From assembly GCA_017999235.1 (NCBI GenBank), contig JAGOBN010000312.1, positions 1-5,623 of the forward strand: a DNA stretch of 5,623 bases, written 5' to 3'. The position numbers and the translations under genes are program-made. A model generated the notes under the pieces. It saw only the letters and a list, made by a program, of their open reading frames with translations, was not told the DNA's origin and did not search any database. Every line of letters begins with the position of its first letter. Position 1 is the stretch's first letter. Source of the stretch: Anaerolineales bacterium (GTDB lineage: Bacteria > Chloroflexota > Anaerolineae > Anaerolineales > UBA6663). Of this stretch, positions 1 to 5,623 are shown piece after piece.

Positions 1-759
1 GAACCCCACCGTGCCATCGTCAGTCTGCACATTGGTCACCCCGGGCAGATCCCAGGCCGCCGGGGTCAGCTCCGGCGCCGTCACCCGCACCTTCTTGTAA
101 TTGTTCTGCCGCAGCGAGCGGATGTCGGAGATTTCGGCGATGGCCCCGTCTCGGATAATGCCGACCCGGGTGCATAACCGCTGCACTTCACCCAGGATAT
201 GCGAAGAGAAGAAGACGGTCACGCCGCGGGCGTTCTCGGCGCGGATCAGGTCAAAGAATTTGTGCTGCATGAGCGGGTCGAGGCCGCTGGTCGGCTCATC
301 CAAAAAGAGCAGTTTGGGGCTGTGCAGCAGACCCTGCACGATGCCGACCTTCTTCTTGTTGCCGTAGGACAGGTCGCTGATGCGGCGATTCAGATCCAGC
401 TCCATGAGGCCGGACAACTCCCGCAGACGCTGGGTAAAGTCGCCGGCATAGAAGCTGGCGGAATATTTGAGCAGATCAATGACCCGCATGCCCTCGTAGT
501 AGTAGACCTCCGAAGGCAGGTAGCCAATCGCGCGGCGGATTTCCGGCCCGTGGGTGACCACGTCTTGGCCAAACACCTGAGCCCGGCCGCGGGTCGGATG
601 GATCAACGACAGCAGCAGGCGGATGGTGGTGGACTTCCCGGCGCCATTCGGTCCAATGAAGCCGAAGATCTCGCCGGCTTCGACATTGAAAGAGACATCC
701 ACGATGCCCCGGGCTTTCCCATAGTACTTGGTCAGATTGGCAACTTCGATAATGCTCAT
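1..759 (-). CDS. ABC-2 type transporter ATP-binding protein (3' end beyond the window)
   Basis: This is the nucleotide-binding subunit of an ABC transporter; it would hydrolyse ATP at the inner face of the membrane to drive a separate permease. The 253 visible residues start MSIIEVANLTKYYG. They contain Walker A GPNGAGKST (36-44, K42), a Q-loop region GYLPSE (79-84) with Ser-Glu where many families have Gln, signature LSYGN (130-134) in place of LSGGQ, Walker B LLFLDEP (150-156, E155), D-loop SGLD (158-161) and H-loop His187. The YLPSE and LSYGN variants are familiar in ABC-2 type ATPases of the bacitracin/Ecs-like kind, so I read them as family traits, not damage. From about residue 220 a C-terminal extension begins. 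Family members are usually about 290-310 residues, so roughly 40-60 are missing off the left edge. The ATG has a good ribosome binding site; an in-frame GTG seven codons upstream (778-780) lacks one. The substrate cannot be told; the permease is probably the next gene leftward. Confidence 0.93.
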   Translation of the reverse strand, partial: MSIIEVANLTKYYGKARGIVDVSFNVEAGEIFGFIGPNGAGKSTTIRLLLSLIHPTRGRAQVFGQDVVTHGPEIRRAIGYLPSEVYYYEGMRVIDLLKYSASFYAGDFTQRLRELSGLMELDLNRRISDLSYGNKKKVGIVQGLLHSPKLLFLDEPTSGLDPLMQHKFFDLIRAENARGVTVFFSSHILGEVQRLCTRVGIIRDGAIAEISDIRSLRQNNYKKVRVTAPELTPAAWDLPGVTNVQTDDGTVGF

Positions 760-765
760 CCCAAA

Positions 766-771
766 CTCCTT
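766..771 (-). promoter_or_regulatory. Ribosome binding site of the ABC ATPase gene
   Basis: On the minus strand AAGGAG lies six bases (TTTGGG) before the ATG at 759. This near-ideal Shine-Dalgarno sequence fixes the start at that ATG and not at the upstream GTG. Confidence 0.8.
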
Positions 772-793
772 GGCGCACACTGATCGCGTGACC

Positions 794-823
794 TTGACCG
801 CGGTCCGGTCCACCCGCTAGTAT
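794..823 (+). promoter_or_regulatory. Weak candidate promoter toward glpD
   Basis: TTGACC (794-799, five of six consensus bases) is followed after 18 bases by TAGTAT (818-823, four of six). Transcription from here would start near 830 and leave a leader of about 150 bases before the glpD ATG, including the hairpin repeats at 877-933. The palindrome GACCGCGGTC (796-805) overlaps the -35 box. The match is modest. Confidence 0.3.
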
Positions 824-838
824 TTGGACACAGATGGT

Positions 839-867
839 AGGATAAGGCCGCCAATTAATGACGTCAA
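839..867 (-). promoter_or_regulatory. Putative sigma70-type promoter for the ABC ATPase gene
   Basis: Reading the minus strand, TTGACG (867-862, five of six consensus bases) is followed after exactly 17 bases by TATCCT (844-839, four of six). Transcription would start near 831-833, giving a leader of about 72 bases before the ATG. The element sits in the most AT-rich part of an otherwise GC-rich region and points at the gene that needs it. It was found by eye against the E. coli consensus; promoter preferences of this organism are unknown. Confidence 0.5.
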
Positions 868-871
868 TTAA
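852..871. repeat. Direct repeat CAATTAA x2 around TGACGTCA, possible operator
   Basis: CAATTAA occurs at 852-858 and again at 865-871, a spacing of 13 bases. Between and overlapping them is the eight-base palindrome TGACGTCA (859-866). TTAAT and ATTAA also form a short inverted pair around this core. The block covers the -35 box of the proposed ABC promoter, where a repressor could bind. Related transporter operons often have a GntR-type regulator, but none is visible here. The operator role is inference. Confidence 0.3.
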
Positions 872-876
872 CTTTA

Positions 877-921
877 GCCGGTTGGGGGCAGACGAAAATC
901 ACTAGACCCGGTCCAACCGGC
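877..921 (+). repeat. 9-bp perfect inverted repeat in the glpD leader
   Basis: GCCGGTTGG (877-885) and CCAACCGGC (913-921) are perfect reverse complements separated by 27 bases. In RNA this would form a stable GC-rich stem with a large loop. No T-run follows, so it does not look like a terminator. Its last three bases are shared with the next hairpin (919-933), so the two cannot form together. Confidence 0.45.
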
Positions 922-933
922 GGGGGCTCCGCC
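919..933 (+). repeat. Short hairpin GGCGG/CCGCC before glpD
   Basis: GGCGG (919-923) pairs with CCGCC (929-933) across a five-base loop GGGCT. It overlaps the right arm of the larger inverted repeat at 877-921. Part of its right side (CTCCGC, 927-932) can alternatively pair with the glpD ribosome binding site region GCGTGGAG (968-975). Confidence 0.35.
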
Positions 934-971
934 TTGACATTGAAACCGGGGAAATCGTCGCGGAACCGCGT

Positions 972-975
972 GGAG
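972..975 (+). promoter_or_regulatory. Ribosome binding site of glpD
   Basis: GGAG lies six bases (TGATCA) before the ATG at 982. An in-frame TGA at 976-978 excludes any upstream start, so this start is well fixed. Confidence 0.75.
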
Positions 976-981
976 TGATCA

Positions 982-2595
982 ATGTGGCCTAAGGACTGGC
1001 GCGCCACAACCTGGACGCGCCTCGCTCAGCCGTGGGATATCGTGATTGTGGGCGGCGGCATCGTCGGCGCCGGCGTTTTGCGCGCGGCGGCCCAGCGCAG
1101 CTGGCGCGCCTTGCTGGTGGAGCAGCGCGACTTCGCGTGGGGGACGTCCAGCCGCTCGTCGAAATTTGTCCACGGCGGTCTGCGCTATCTCAAGGACCTG
1201 GATTTCAGCATGGCCTGGCAATCCATCCGGGGACGCCAGGCGCTGCTCCAGGCCGGCCCAGGGCTGGTAACGCCGCTTGATTTTCTGCTGACCCGGCACG
1301 CCGGCGGCCGGCCCGGCCGGCTGGGCTACGAGCTGGCCCTCACCCTGTACGATCTCTTCGCCGGCCGCCGCGACTACCGGCGTTTCACCCGCGCGCAGCT
1401 GCGCCGGCGGATCCCGGACCTGGCCGATGCGGACTTGCTGGACAGCTTCGCTTGCACCGAGGCCCAAACCGATGACGCCCGGCTGACCCTGCGGGTGCTG
1501 AGCGAAGGTCTGGCGGCCGGCGGCCTGGCGCTGAATTACGTGCGCGCGGAGGCCGTGGTGCGGGAGGCCGGCCGCGTGGTCGGGGTGCAGCTGCGCGATC
1601 AAATCGAGGGGCGCACGGCGCGGGTCAGCGCGCCGCTGGTCGTCAACGCCACCGGCGCCTGGGCGGATCAGCTCCGGGGCCAGCGGGCAGAGGGCCGGCT
1701 CATACGCCCGCTGCGCGGGAGCCATCTCGTCTTTCCGGCCCGGCGCCTGCCGGTGGCGGACGTTGTCAGCCTGGCGCATCCGTGGGACCAGCGCCCGGTG
1801 ACCATCGCGCCCTGGCAGGGCGTCACCCTGGTCGGCTCAACGGACGTGGACCATGCCGGGGCCTTGGATGACGAACCGCGCATCACCCCCGCCGAGGCCG
1901 CGTACTTAATGGCCGCCGTTGACCGCGCCTTTCCGGCGCTCGGCTTGACCCCGGCCGAAGCGCAGGCCAGTTACGCCGGGATTCGGCCGGTCATCAACAC
2001 TGGCAAGCGCGATCCGTCCAAAGAATCCCGCGATCATGTGATTCTGTATGACCAGGGCCTGGTGACCGTCACCGGCGGAAAACTCACCACCTTCCAGGCC
2101 GTGGCCGAGGACGTCTTACGGGCCGGACCGGGCCGCACCGCGCGCCGGAGCGCGGCGCCGGCGCTTGAGCCGCTGCGCGTGGAAGTGGACTTGCCGGAGC
2201 CTGCCCGTTCGCGGCTCTTGGGCCGCTATGGGAACCGGGCCGGGCAAGTCGTGGCCAGCGCCCGGCCCGGCGATCTGGAGTTCATCCCCGGCACATCAGC
2301 GTTGTGGGTGGAACTGCGGTGGGCCGCCCGGCATGAGGCGGTGATGCATCTGGAGGATTTGTGCCTGCGGCGGGTCGGCCTGGGGCTCCTGCTTCCGGAA
2401 GGCGGAAAACAGCTGCTGCCCCAAGTGCGCGCCATCTGTCAGCCGGAGCTCGGCTGGGATGAGGCGCGGTGGGAGGCTGAAGAAGCCGCCTATACAACGC
2501 TTTGGCACGGACACTACCGCCCGCCGGATCCCGCCCTCATCCCTGAGTGGCGCGCCGGACGGCCGGCGGCGCTTGCCCCGATCGAACCGGCGTAA
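982..2595 (+). CDS. glpD: FAD-dependent glycerol-3-phosphate dehydrogenase
   Basis: It oxidises sn-glycerol 3-phosphate to dihydroxyacetone phosphate with FAD as cofactor and passes electrons to the quinone pool, typically as a peripheral protein on the inner membrane face. The 537 residues, close to the family's 500-560, show the dinucleotide-binding motif GGGIVGAG (24-31) with Glu47 ending the second strand, the GlpD hallmark GTSSRSSKFVHGGLRYL (54-70), DDARLTL (164-170), NATGAWAD (222-229), GSTDVD (285-290), YAGIRPV (331-337) and TGGKLTTF (364-371). The region from about 395, with HEAVMHLEDLCLRR at 451-464, matches the C-terminal DAO domain. There is no signal peptide or membrane helix. No glpK or glpF is adjacent, so the glycerol source is not shown. 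An anabolic GpsA-type enzyme is excluded because that family uses NAD(P) and has a different fold. Confidence 0.96.
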   Translation: MWPKDWRATTWTRLAQPWDIVIVGGGIVGAGVLRAAAQRSWRALLVEQRDFAWGTSSRSSKFVHGGLRYLKDLDFSMAWQSIRGRQALLQAGPGLVTPLDFLLTRHAGGRPGRLGYELALTLYDLFAGRRDYRRFTRAQLRRRIPDLADADLLDSFACTEAQTDDARLTLRVLSEGLAAGGLALNYVRAEAVVREAGRVVGVQLRDQIEGRTARVSAPLVVNATGAWADQLRGQRAEGRLIRPLRGSHLVFPARRLPVADVVSLAHPWDQRPVTIAPWQGVTLVGSTDVDHAGALDDEPRITPAEAAYLMAAVDRAFPALGLTPAEAQASYAGIRPVINTGKRDPSKESRDHVILYDQGLVTVTGGKLTTFQAVAEDVLRAGPGRTARRSAAPALEPLRVEVDLPEPARSRLLGRYGNRAGQVVASARPGDLEFIPGTSALWVELRWAARHEAVMHLEDLCLRRVGLGLLLPEGGKQLLPQVRAICQPELGWDEARWEAEEAAYTTLWHGHYRPPDPALIPEWRAGRPAALAPIEPA

Positions 2596-2603
2596 AGCTG
2601 TTT

Positions 2604-2632
2604 GCGCTCCGCCGCTGGTCGCGGCGGCGTGC
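2604..2632 (+). terminator. Strong GC hairpin after glpD, possible terminator
   Basis: CCGCCGC (2609-2615) and GCGGCGG (2621-2627) form a perfect seven-base stem around the five-base loop TGGTC. After one mismatch the stem can extend by four more pairs (2604-2607 with 2629-2632, one a G-T wobble). It begins nine bases after the glpD stop. The only T-run is TTTT at 2647-2650, fourteen bases downstream, so it is not a textbook intrinsic terminator. It could instead protect the mRNA 3' end. Confidence 0.4.
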
Positions 2633-2802
2633 GGATAGCCTAAATGTTTTCCTCGCCACCCCTCTACTTAACCCGGCGCACCTTGATGGCTACGCGCACC
2701 GGCCGACAAGGATACGGGCCAATATGTCCCACCCACTTTAGGGTGTAGAGGCCATGGCGCCCGTCTGGTACGCTGTTTGGCATCGCTATTCTGGGATGAC
2801 GC

Positions 2803-4938
2803 ATGCATACCAATAAAATCTGGCCCGGGCAGCCGTACCCGCTCGGCGCAGCCTGGGACGGCCAGGGCGTAAATTTCGCGCTGTTCAGCACCCACGCCAC
2901 GGGCGTTGACGTGTGTTTGTTTGACCCGGAGCAGCCGGCGCGTGAGACCGCGCGCTATAAGCTGCCGGAGTACACCAACCAGGTGTGGCACGGCTATGTG
3001 CCCCGGCTTCGGCCCGGCCAGCTCTACGGTTACCGGGTGCATGGCCCGCATCGCCCGCTGCAAGGCCATTACTTCAACCCCCACAAGCTGCTGCTCGACC
3101 CATACGCGCGCGCGATCGCCGGCCCGTTTGATTGGCGGGACGGTGACGCGCTGTTCGGCTACACGGTCGGCCGGCCCGAAGCGGAGCTGACGGTGGATCG
3201 GCGCGACAGCGCGCCCAGCCTGCCAAAATGCGTAGTGGTCGATCCGGCTTTCGATTGGGAAGGCGACCGCCCGCCGCGTATCCCGCTGGCCGAGAGCGTC
3301 TTCTACGAACTGCACGTCAAAGGCTTCACGGCGCGCCACCCGCAAGTGCCGGCCCCGCTGCGCGGCACCTACGCCGGCCTGACCTGCGCCCCCGTGCTCG
3401 ACCATCTGCGAGCGCTGGGCGTGACGGCCGTGGAACTGCTGCCGGTCCAGCAGGCCGTCCCCGACCGCCACCTGGTGGAACGCGGCCTGACCAACTACTG
3501 GGGCTATCAAACCATCGGCTTCTTTGCGCCGGAGGCCCGGTACGCCAGCGGCGGCGTGCACGGGCAGCAGGTGGCCGAGTTCAAGCAGATGGTCAAAACC
3601 CTGCACCGCGCCGGCCTGGAGGTCATCCTCGACGTGGTGTACAACCACACGGGCGAAGGCAACCACCTCGGCCCCCTGCTCGCCTTCAAGGGCATTGATA
3701 ACGCCAGCTACTACCGGCTGGTCCTCGACCAGCCGCGCTACTACCACGATTACACGGGCACCGGCAACACCCTCAATGTCGTGGAGCCCAACGTGCTGCA
3801 GCTCATCACCGACAGCCTGCGCTACTGGGTCCAGGAGATGCACGTAGATGGCTTCCGCTTCGATCTGGCGGTGACGCTGGGCCGCGAACTGGGCGGCTTC
3901 GATCCCCGCGCGGCGTTCTTCGACATCCTGCGGCAGGACCCGGTCCTGGCGCCCGTCAAACTGATTGCCGAGCCGTGGGACCTGGGCGAGCACGGCTTCC
4001 AGGTCGGCGCCTTTCCGCCGGGCTGGAGCGAGTGGAACGGCAAATACCGGGACGTGATGCGTGATTTCTGGCGCGGCCCCGAGGGCGCGCTGGGTGAGTT
4101 CGCGGCCGCCTTCACCGGCAGCCACGGCCTGTTCGGCTCGCGCGGCCGGCCGCCGGCGGCCAGCGTCAACTTCATCACCGCCCACGACGGCTTCACCCTG
4201 CGCGACCTGGTGAGTTACAACGAGAAACACAACGCCGCCAACGGCGAAGACAACCGCGACGGCGAAATCCACAACCGGTCGTGGAACTGCGGCGCCGAAG
4301 GCCCGAGCGACGATCCGGACGTAGCGCGCTTGCGCGCCCGGCAGCAGCGCAACCTGCTGGCCAGCCTGCTGCTCTCCCAGGGCCTGCCCCTGCTGCTGGG
4401 CGGCGACGAACTGGGCCGGACGCAGCTGGGCAACAACAACGCCTACTGTCAGGACAACGAGCTGTCGTGGCTGGATTGGGAGCAGATCGACGCCGACCTG
4501 CTGGCTTTCACCCGGCAAGTCATCCACCTGCGCCGGGCACACCCGGTCTTCCGGCAGCGCCATTGGCTGCGCGGCCGGGCGGTGCGCGGCCTCGGCTTCC
4601 GCGATATCGATTGGTTCACGCCGGACGGCGAGGCGATGACCGAGCCGCACTGGTCCAACGGCGGACCCCCGGCGCTGGCCGTGTTTCTCAACGGCCACGG
4701 CATCCACGGCCTGGATCCGGCCGGCCAGCGGCTGACCGATCACAGCTTCTACCTGCTCTTCAACGCCCATTCCGAACCGCTCACCTTCACCTTGCCGGCC
4801 TCCGATTGGCTGGTGCGCTGGGAAAAAATACTGGACACCAGCCGGCCCGCGCCGGCGGCGGAGCCGGCCGTCTATACCGCCGAGGACGAGGTGCTGCTGG
4901 AGGGCCGCTCGATGGCGGTCTTTCGACATCTCGCCTGA
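2803..4938 (+). CDS. glgX: Glycogen debranching enzyme GlgX (GH13, isoamylase-type)
   Basis: It hydrolyses alpha-1,6 branch linkages of glycogen in the cytoplasm, usually the short stubs left by glycogen phosphorylase, and so allows full use of the store. The protein has 711 residues (E. coli GlgX is about 657, many relatives near 700). An N-terminal CBM48-like domain (about 10-100, opening PGQPYPLGAAWDG) precedes the GH13 barrel. Catalytic regions are intact: DVVYNH (277-282), GFRFDLA (350-356) with nucleophile Asp354, AEPWD (389-393) with acid/base Glu390, and TAHDG (459-463) with Asp462. NYWGYQ (231-236) is also typical. From about residue 610 a beta-rich C-terminal domain follows. An in-frame TGA at 2797-2799 excludes an earlier start; GGGA (2793-2796) is a weak ribosome binding site. 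No glgA, glgB, glgC or glgP is adjacent. Preference for glycogen over starch or pullulan cannot be read from sequence. Confidence 0.96.
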   Translation: MHTNKIWPGQPYPLGAAWDGQGVNFALFSTHATGVDVCLFDPEQPARETARYKLPEYTNQVWHGYVPRLRPGQLYGYRVHGPHRPLQGHYFNPHKLLLDPYARAIAGPFDWRDGDALFGYTVGRPEAELTVDRRDSAPSLPKCVVVDPAFDWEGDRPPRIPLAESVFYELHVKGFTARHPQVPAPLRGTYAGLTCAPVLDHLRALGVTAVELLPVQQAVPDRHLVERGLTNYWGYQTIGFFAPEARYASGGVHGQQVAEFKQMVKTLHRAGLEVILDVVYNHTGEGNHLGPLLAFKGIDNASYYRLVLDQPRYYHDYTGTGNTLNVVEPNVLQLITDSLRYWVQEMHVDGFRFDLAVTLGRELGGFDPRAAFFDILRQDPVLAPVKLIAEPWDLGEHGFQVGAFPPGWSEWNGKYRDVMRDFWRGPEGALGEFAAAFTGSHGLFGSRGRPPAASVNFITAHDGFTLRDLVSYNEKHNAANGEDNRDGEIHNRSWNCGAEGPSDDPDVARLRARQQRNLLASLLLSQGLPLLLGGDELGRTQLGNNNAYCQDNELSWLDWEQIDADLLAFTRQVIHLRRAHPVFRQRHWLRGRAVRGLGFRDIDWFTPDGEAMTEPHWSNGGPPALAVFLNGHGIHGLDPAGQRLTDHSFYLLFNAHSEPLTFTLPASDWLVRWEKILDTSRPAPAAEPAVYTAEDEVLLEGRSMAVFRHLA

Positions 4939-5078
4939 GAAACACGGGGCCTGGAGAAATATTCTGGCGCGCCTCCAGCGCCGCCGCTGCGCGGCCTTGC
5001 CCAAAAAACCGCAAGTCGAGTATGCTTCCCTGCGGCCGCTGCGGGCCGACCGCGCCACCGTGAGAAACGGCCGCCCGC

Positions 5079-5111
5079 CAGGCTGGTCTCCGCTGACCCA
5101 CACCCAGCCTG
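5079..5111 (+). repeat. 8-bp perfect inverted repeat after glgX
   Basis: CAGGCTGG (5079-5086) and CCAGCCTG (5104-5111) are perfect reverse complements with a 17-base loop. The repeat lies about 140 bases after the glgX stop and 89 before the next ATG. No T-run follows, so a terminator role is doubtful; it could equally be an operator or chance. The rest of the 261-base spacer contains no ORF I would support and no clear promoter. Confidence 0.3.
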
Positions 5112-5127
5112 TCACCACACCCGCCAC

Positions 5128-5143
5128 TTATCAGGCTTATCAG
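5128..5143. repeat. Tandem TTATCAG repeat (9-base period)
   Basis: TTATCAG occurs at 5128-5134 and 5137-5143, separated by GC. It lies 57 bases before the start of the right-edge gene, where a regulator could bind. Two copies of seven bases are too few to claim more than a possible site. Confidence 0.25.
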
Positions 5144-5199
5144 CCGGCCGTCGAGCGCGAAGACACTGACGGAGCTGCCCGCCGGCCCACACCACAGCC

Positions 5200-5623
5200 A
5201 TGTCAACCTTCTCCCCCCGCCGGCCCGCGCGGCCACTTGATGCCGATGAGCAGCGGCGCCTGACGCCCGTCCGCGAGCGTCTCCTGGCGTGGTTCAGCAC
5301 GCAACCCGGCCAGACCGTCCGGCGCGAGGCGTTCTTCGCGCTGGTGGCCAGCGCCGGCGAGGCCGAGCGCCTGCTGCAAGCCGAGGGCGGTTTTGTGGAA
5401 TATGCCGTCTCCGCTGAGGGGGTGACCGGCGCGCGGTGGGTGCGGCCGGCGGCGGCGCCGGCCGGGGCCGCGGAGGCCGTGGCGCGCGCGGTGGTGGCCG
5501 GCGAGGCCAACCGCCTCTGGGAGGCGCTTCGGCCGCTGTGCGGTGATGTGCTCCGGCACGGCGCCCAGGATGGGCCAACGGCGCGGCAGTATGTCATGGC
5601 GCGCAGTTACCTGACGACAGCGG
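5200..5623 (+). CDS. Unrecognised protein, N-terminal part (cut by the right edge)
   Basis: I do not recognise this gene. The frame is open from the ATG at 5200 to the window end, giving 141 residues starting MSTFSPRRPARPLDADEQRR. An Arg/Pro-rich start (1-12) is followed by a predicted helical stretch with VRERLLAWFSTQPGQ (24-38) and VRREAFFALV (40-49), then an Ala/Pro/Gly-rich linker near residues 80-95 and another helical part (about 95-141) with Trp and Leu. The 24-65 section loosely recalls a small winged-helix or regulatory domain, but no motif confirms this. The frame has the G/C third-position bias of the neighbouring genes, which supports real coding. An in-frame TGA at 5167-5169 and the lack of other start codons leave 5200 as the only good start, yet no Shine-Dalgarno is near: GGAG at 5171-5174 is 25 bases away. 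It may be translated from a leaderless or weakly marked mRNA. Confidence 0.6.
   Translation, partial: MSTFSPRRPARPLDADEQRRLTPVRERLLAWFSTQPGQTVRREAFFALVASAGEAERLLQAEGGFVEYAVSAEGVTGARWVRPAAAPAGAAEAVARAVVAGEANRLWEALRPLCGDVLRHGAQDGPTARQYVMARSYLTTA

Noticed and set aside
199..783. 194-codon plus-strand frame opposite the ABC gene
   Set aside because: The minus strand encodes all ABC ATPase motifs in order, so this frame is its complement and not a gene.
934..962. Perfect -35 hexamer TTGACA (934-939) before glpD
   Set aside because: At 16-18 bases downstream the sequence is GC-rich (GTCGCG at 957-962), with no resemblance to a -10 box. A start there would also lie almost on the ribosome binding site.
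979..1779. 266-codon minus-strand frame opposite glpD
   Set aside because: It mirrors the conserved GlpD coding sequence, has no recognisable domain and lacks a ribosome binding site; it is a GC-driven shadow.
2547..2741. 64-codon plus-strand frame overlapping the glpD end
   Set aside because: It starts inside glpD in another frame, runs through the hairpin and ends in the spacer, with no recognisable domain or ribosome binding site.
4978..5015. Small hairpins and the A-run (5003-5008) after glgX as a terminator
   Set aside because: Stems are only five pairs, and the run is A on the transcribed strand and not T. Read from the minus strand, the T-run is not preceded by a stable stem.
2668..5127. 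Very long antisense reading frame (819 codons, minus strand) across glgX
   Set aside because: It lies entirely opposite a complete, motif-perfect GlgX gene. Its translation is low in recognisable motifs and rich in Ala, Gln, Val and Arg, as expected for the complement of GC-rich codons.
4997..5263. 88-codon plus-strand frame in the glgX downstream spacer
   Set aside because: It begins with a weak ATG-like context not supported by a ribosome binding site, overlaps the start of the better-supported 5200 frame, and its Pro/Thr/Gln/Arg-rich translation resembles no protein I know.
5112..5597. 161-codon minus-strand frame at the right edge
   Set aside because: Its translation is a low-complexity Ala/Arg/Ser/Pro mixture, while the plus frame over the same bases has balanced composition and the usual G/C third-position bias.

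Overview
The window is GC-rich bacterial DNA with ordinary protein-coding genes. It holds two complete genes and one incomplete gene at each edge. The proteins look most like those of Chloroflexota (an Anaerolineae-like lineage), judging from the GlpD N-terminus and the GlgX style. That placement is an impression from sequence, not a search result. There are no rRNA or tRNA genes, no CRISPR array and no insertion sequence.

Layout. Positions 1-759 (minus strand) carry the first 253 codons of an ATP-binding subunit of an ABC-2 type transporter. The gene runs off the left edge, and its membrane partner would be expected beyond it. Positions 760-981 form a divergent intergenic region. It has a good sigma70-type promoter for the ABC gene, a weaker candidate promoter toward glpD, an AT-rich direct repeat over the ABC -35 box, and hairpin-forming repeats just before glpD. 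Positions 982-2595 (plus) are a complete FAD-dependent glycerol-3-phosphate dehydrogenase (glpD). Positions 2596-2802 are a spacer that starts with a strong GC hairpin, a possible terminator. Positions 2803-4938 (plus) are a complete glycogen debranching enzyme (glgX). Positions 4939-5199 are a spacer with no supportable gene and two short repeats. Positions 5200-5623 (plus) are the start of an unrecognised gene cut by the right edge.

How the genes relate. GlpD sends glycerol-3-phosphate, from glycerol or lipid breakdown, into glycolysis and passes electrons to the quinone pool. GlgX trims branches from glycogen so that the glucan can be broken down. Both serve central carbon use, but the 207-base gap with a hairpin argues against a tight operon. 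The ABC gene is divergent and probably unrelated in function.

I see no clear undescribed system. The items most worth a second look are the mutually exclusive hairpins in the glpD leader, which could expose or hide its ribosome binding site, and the unrecognised gene at the right edge.
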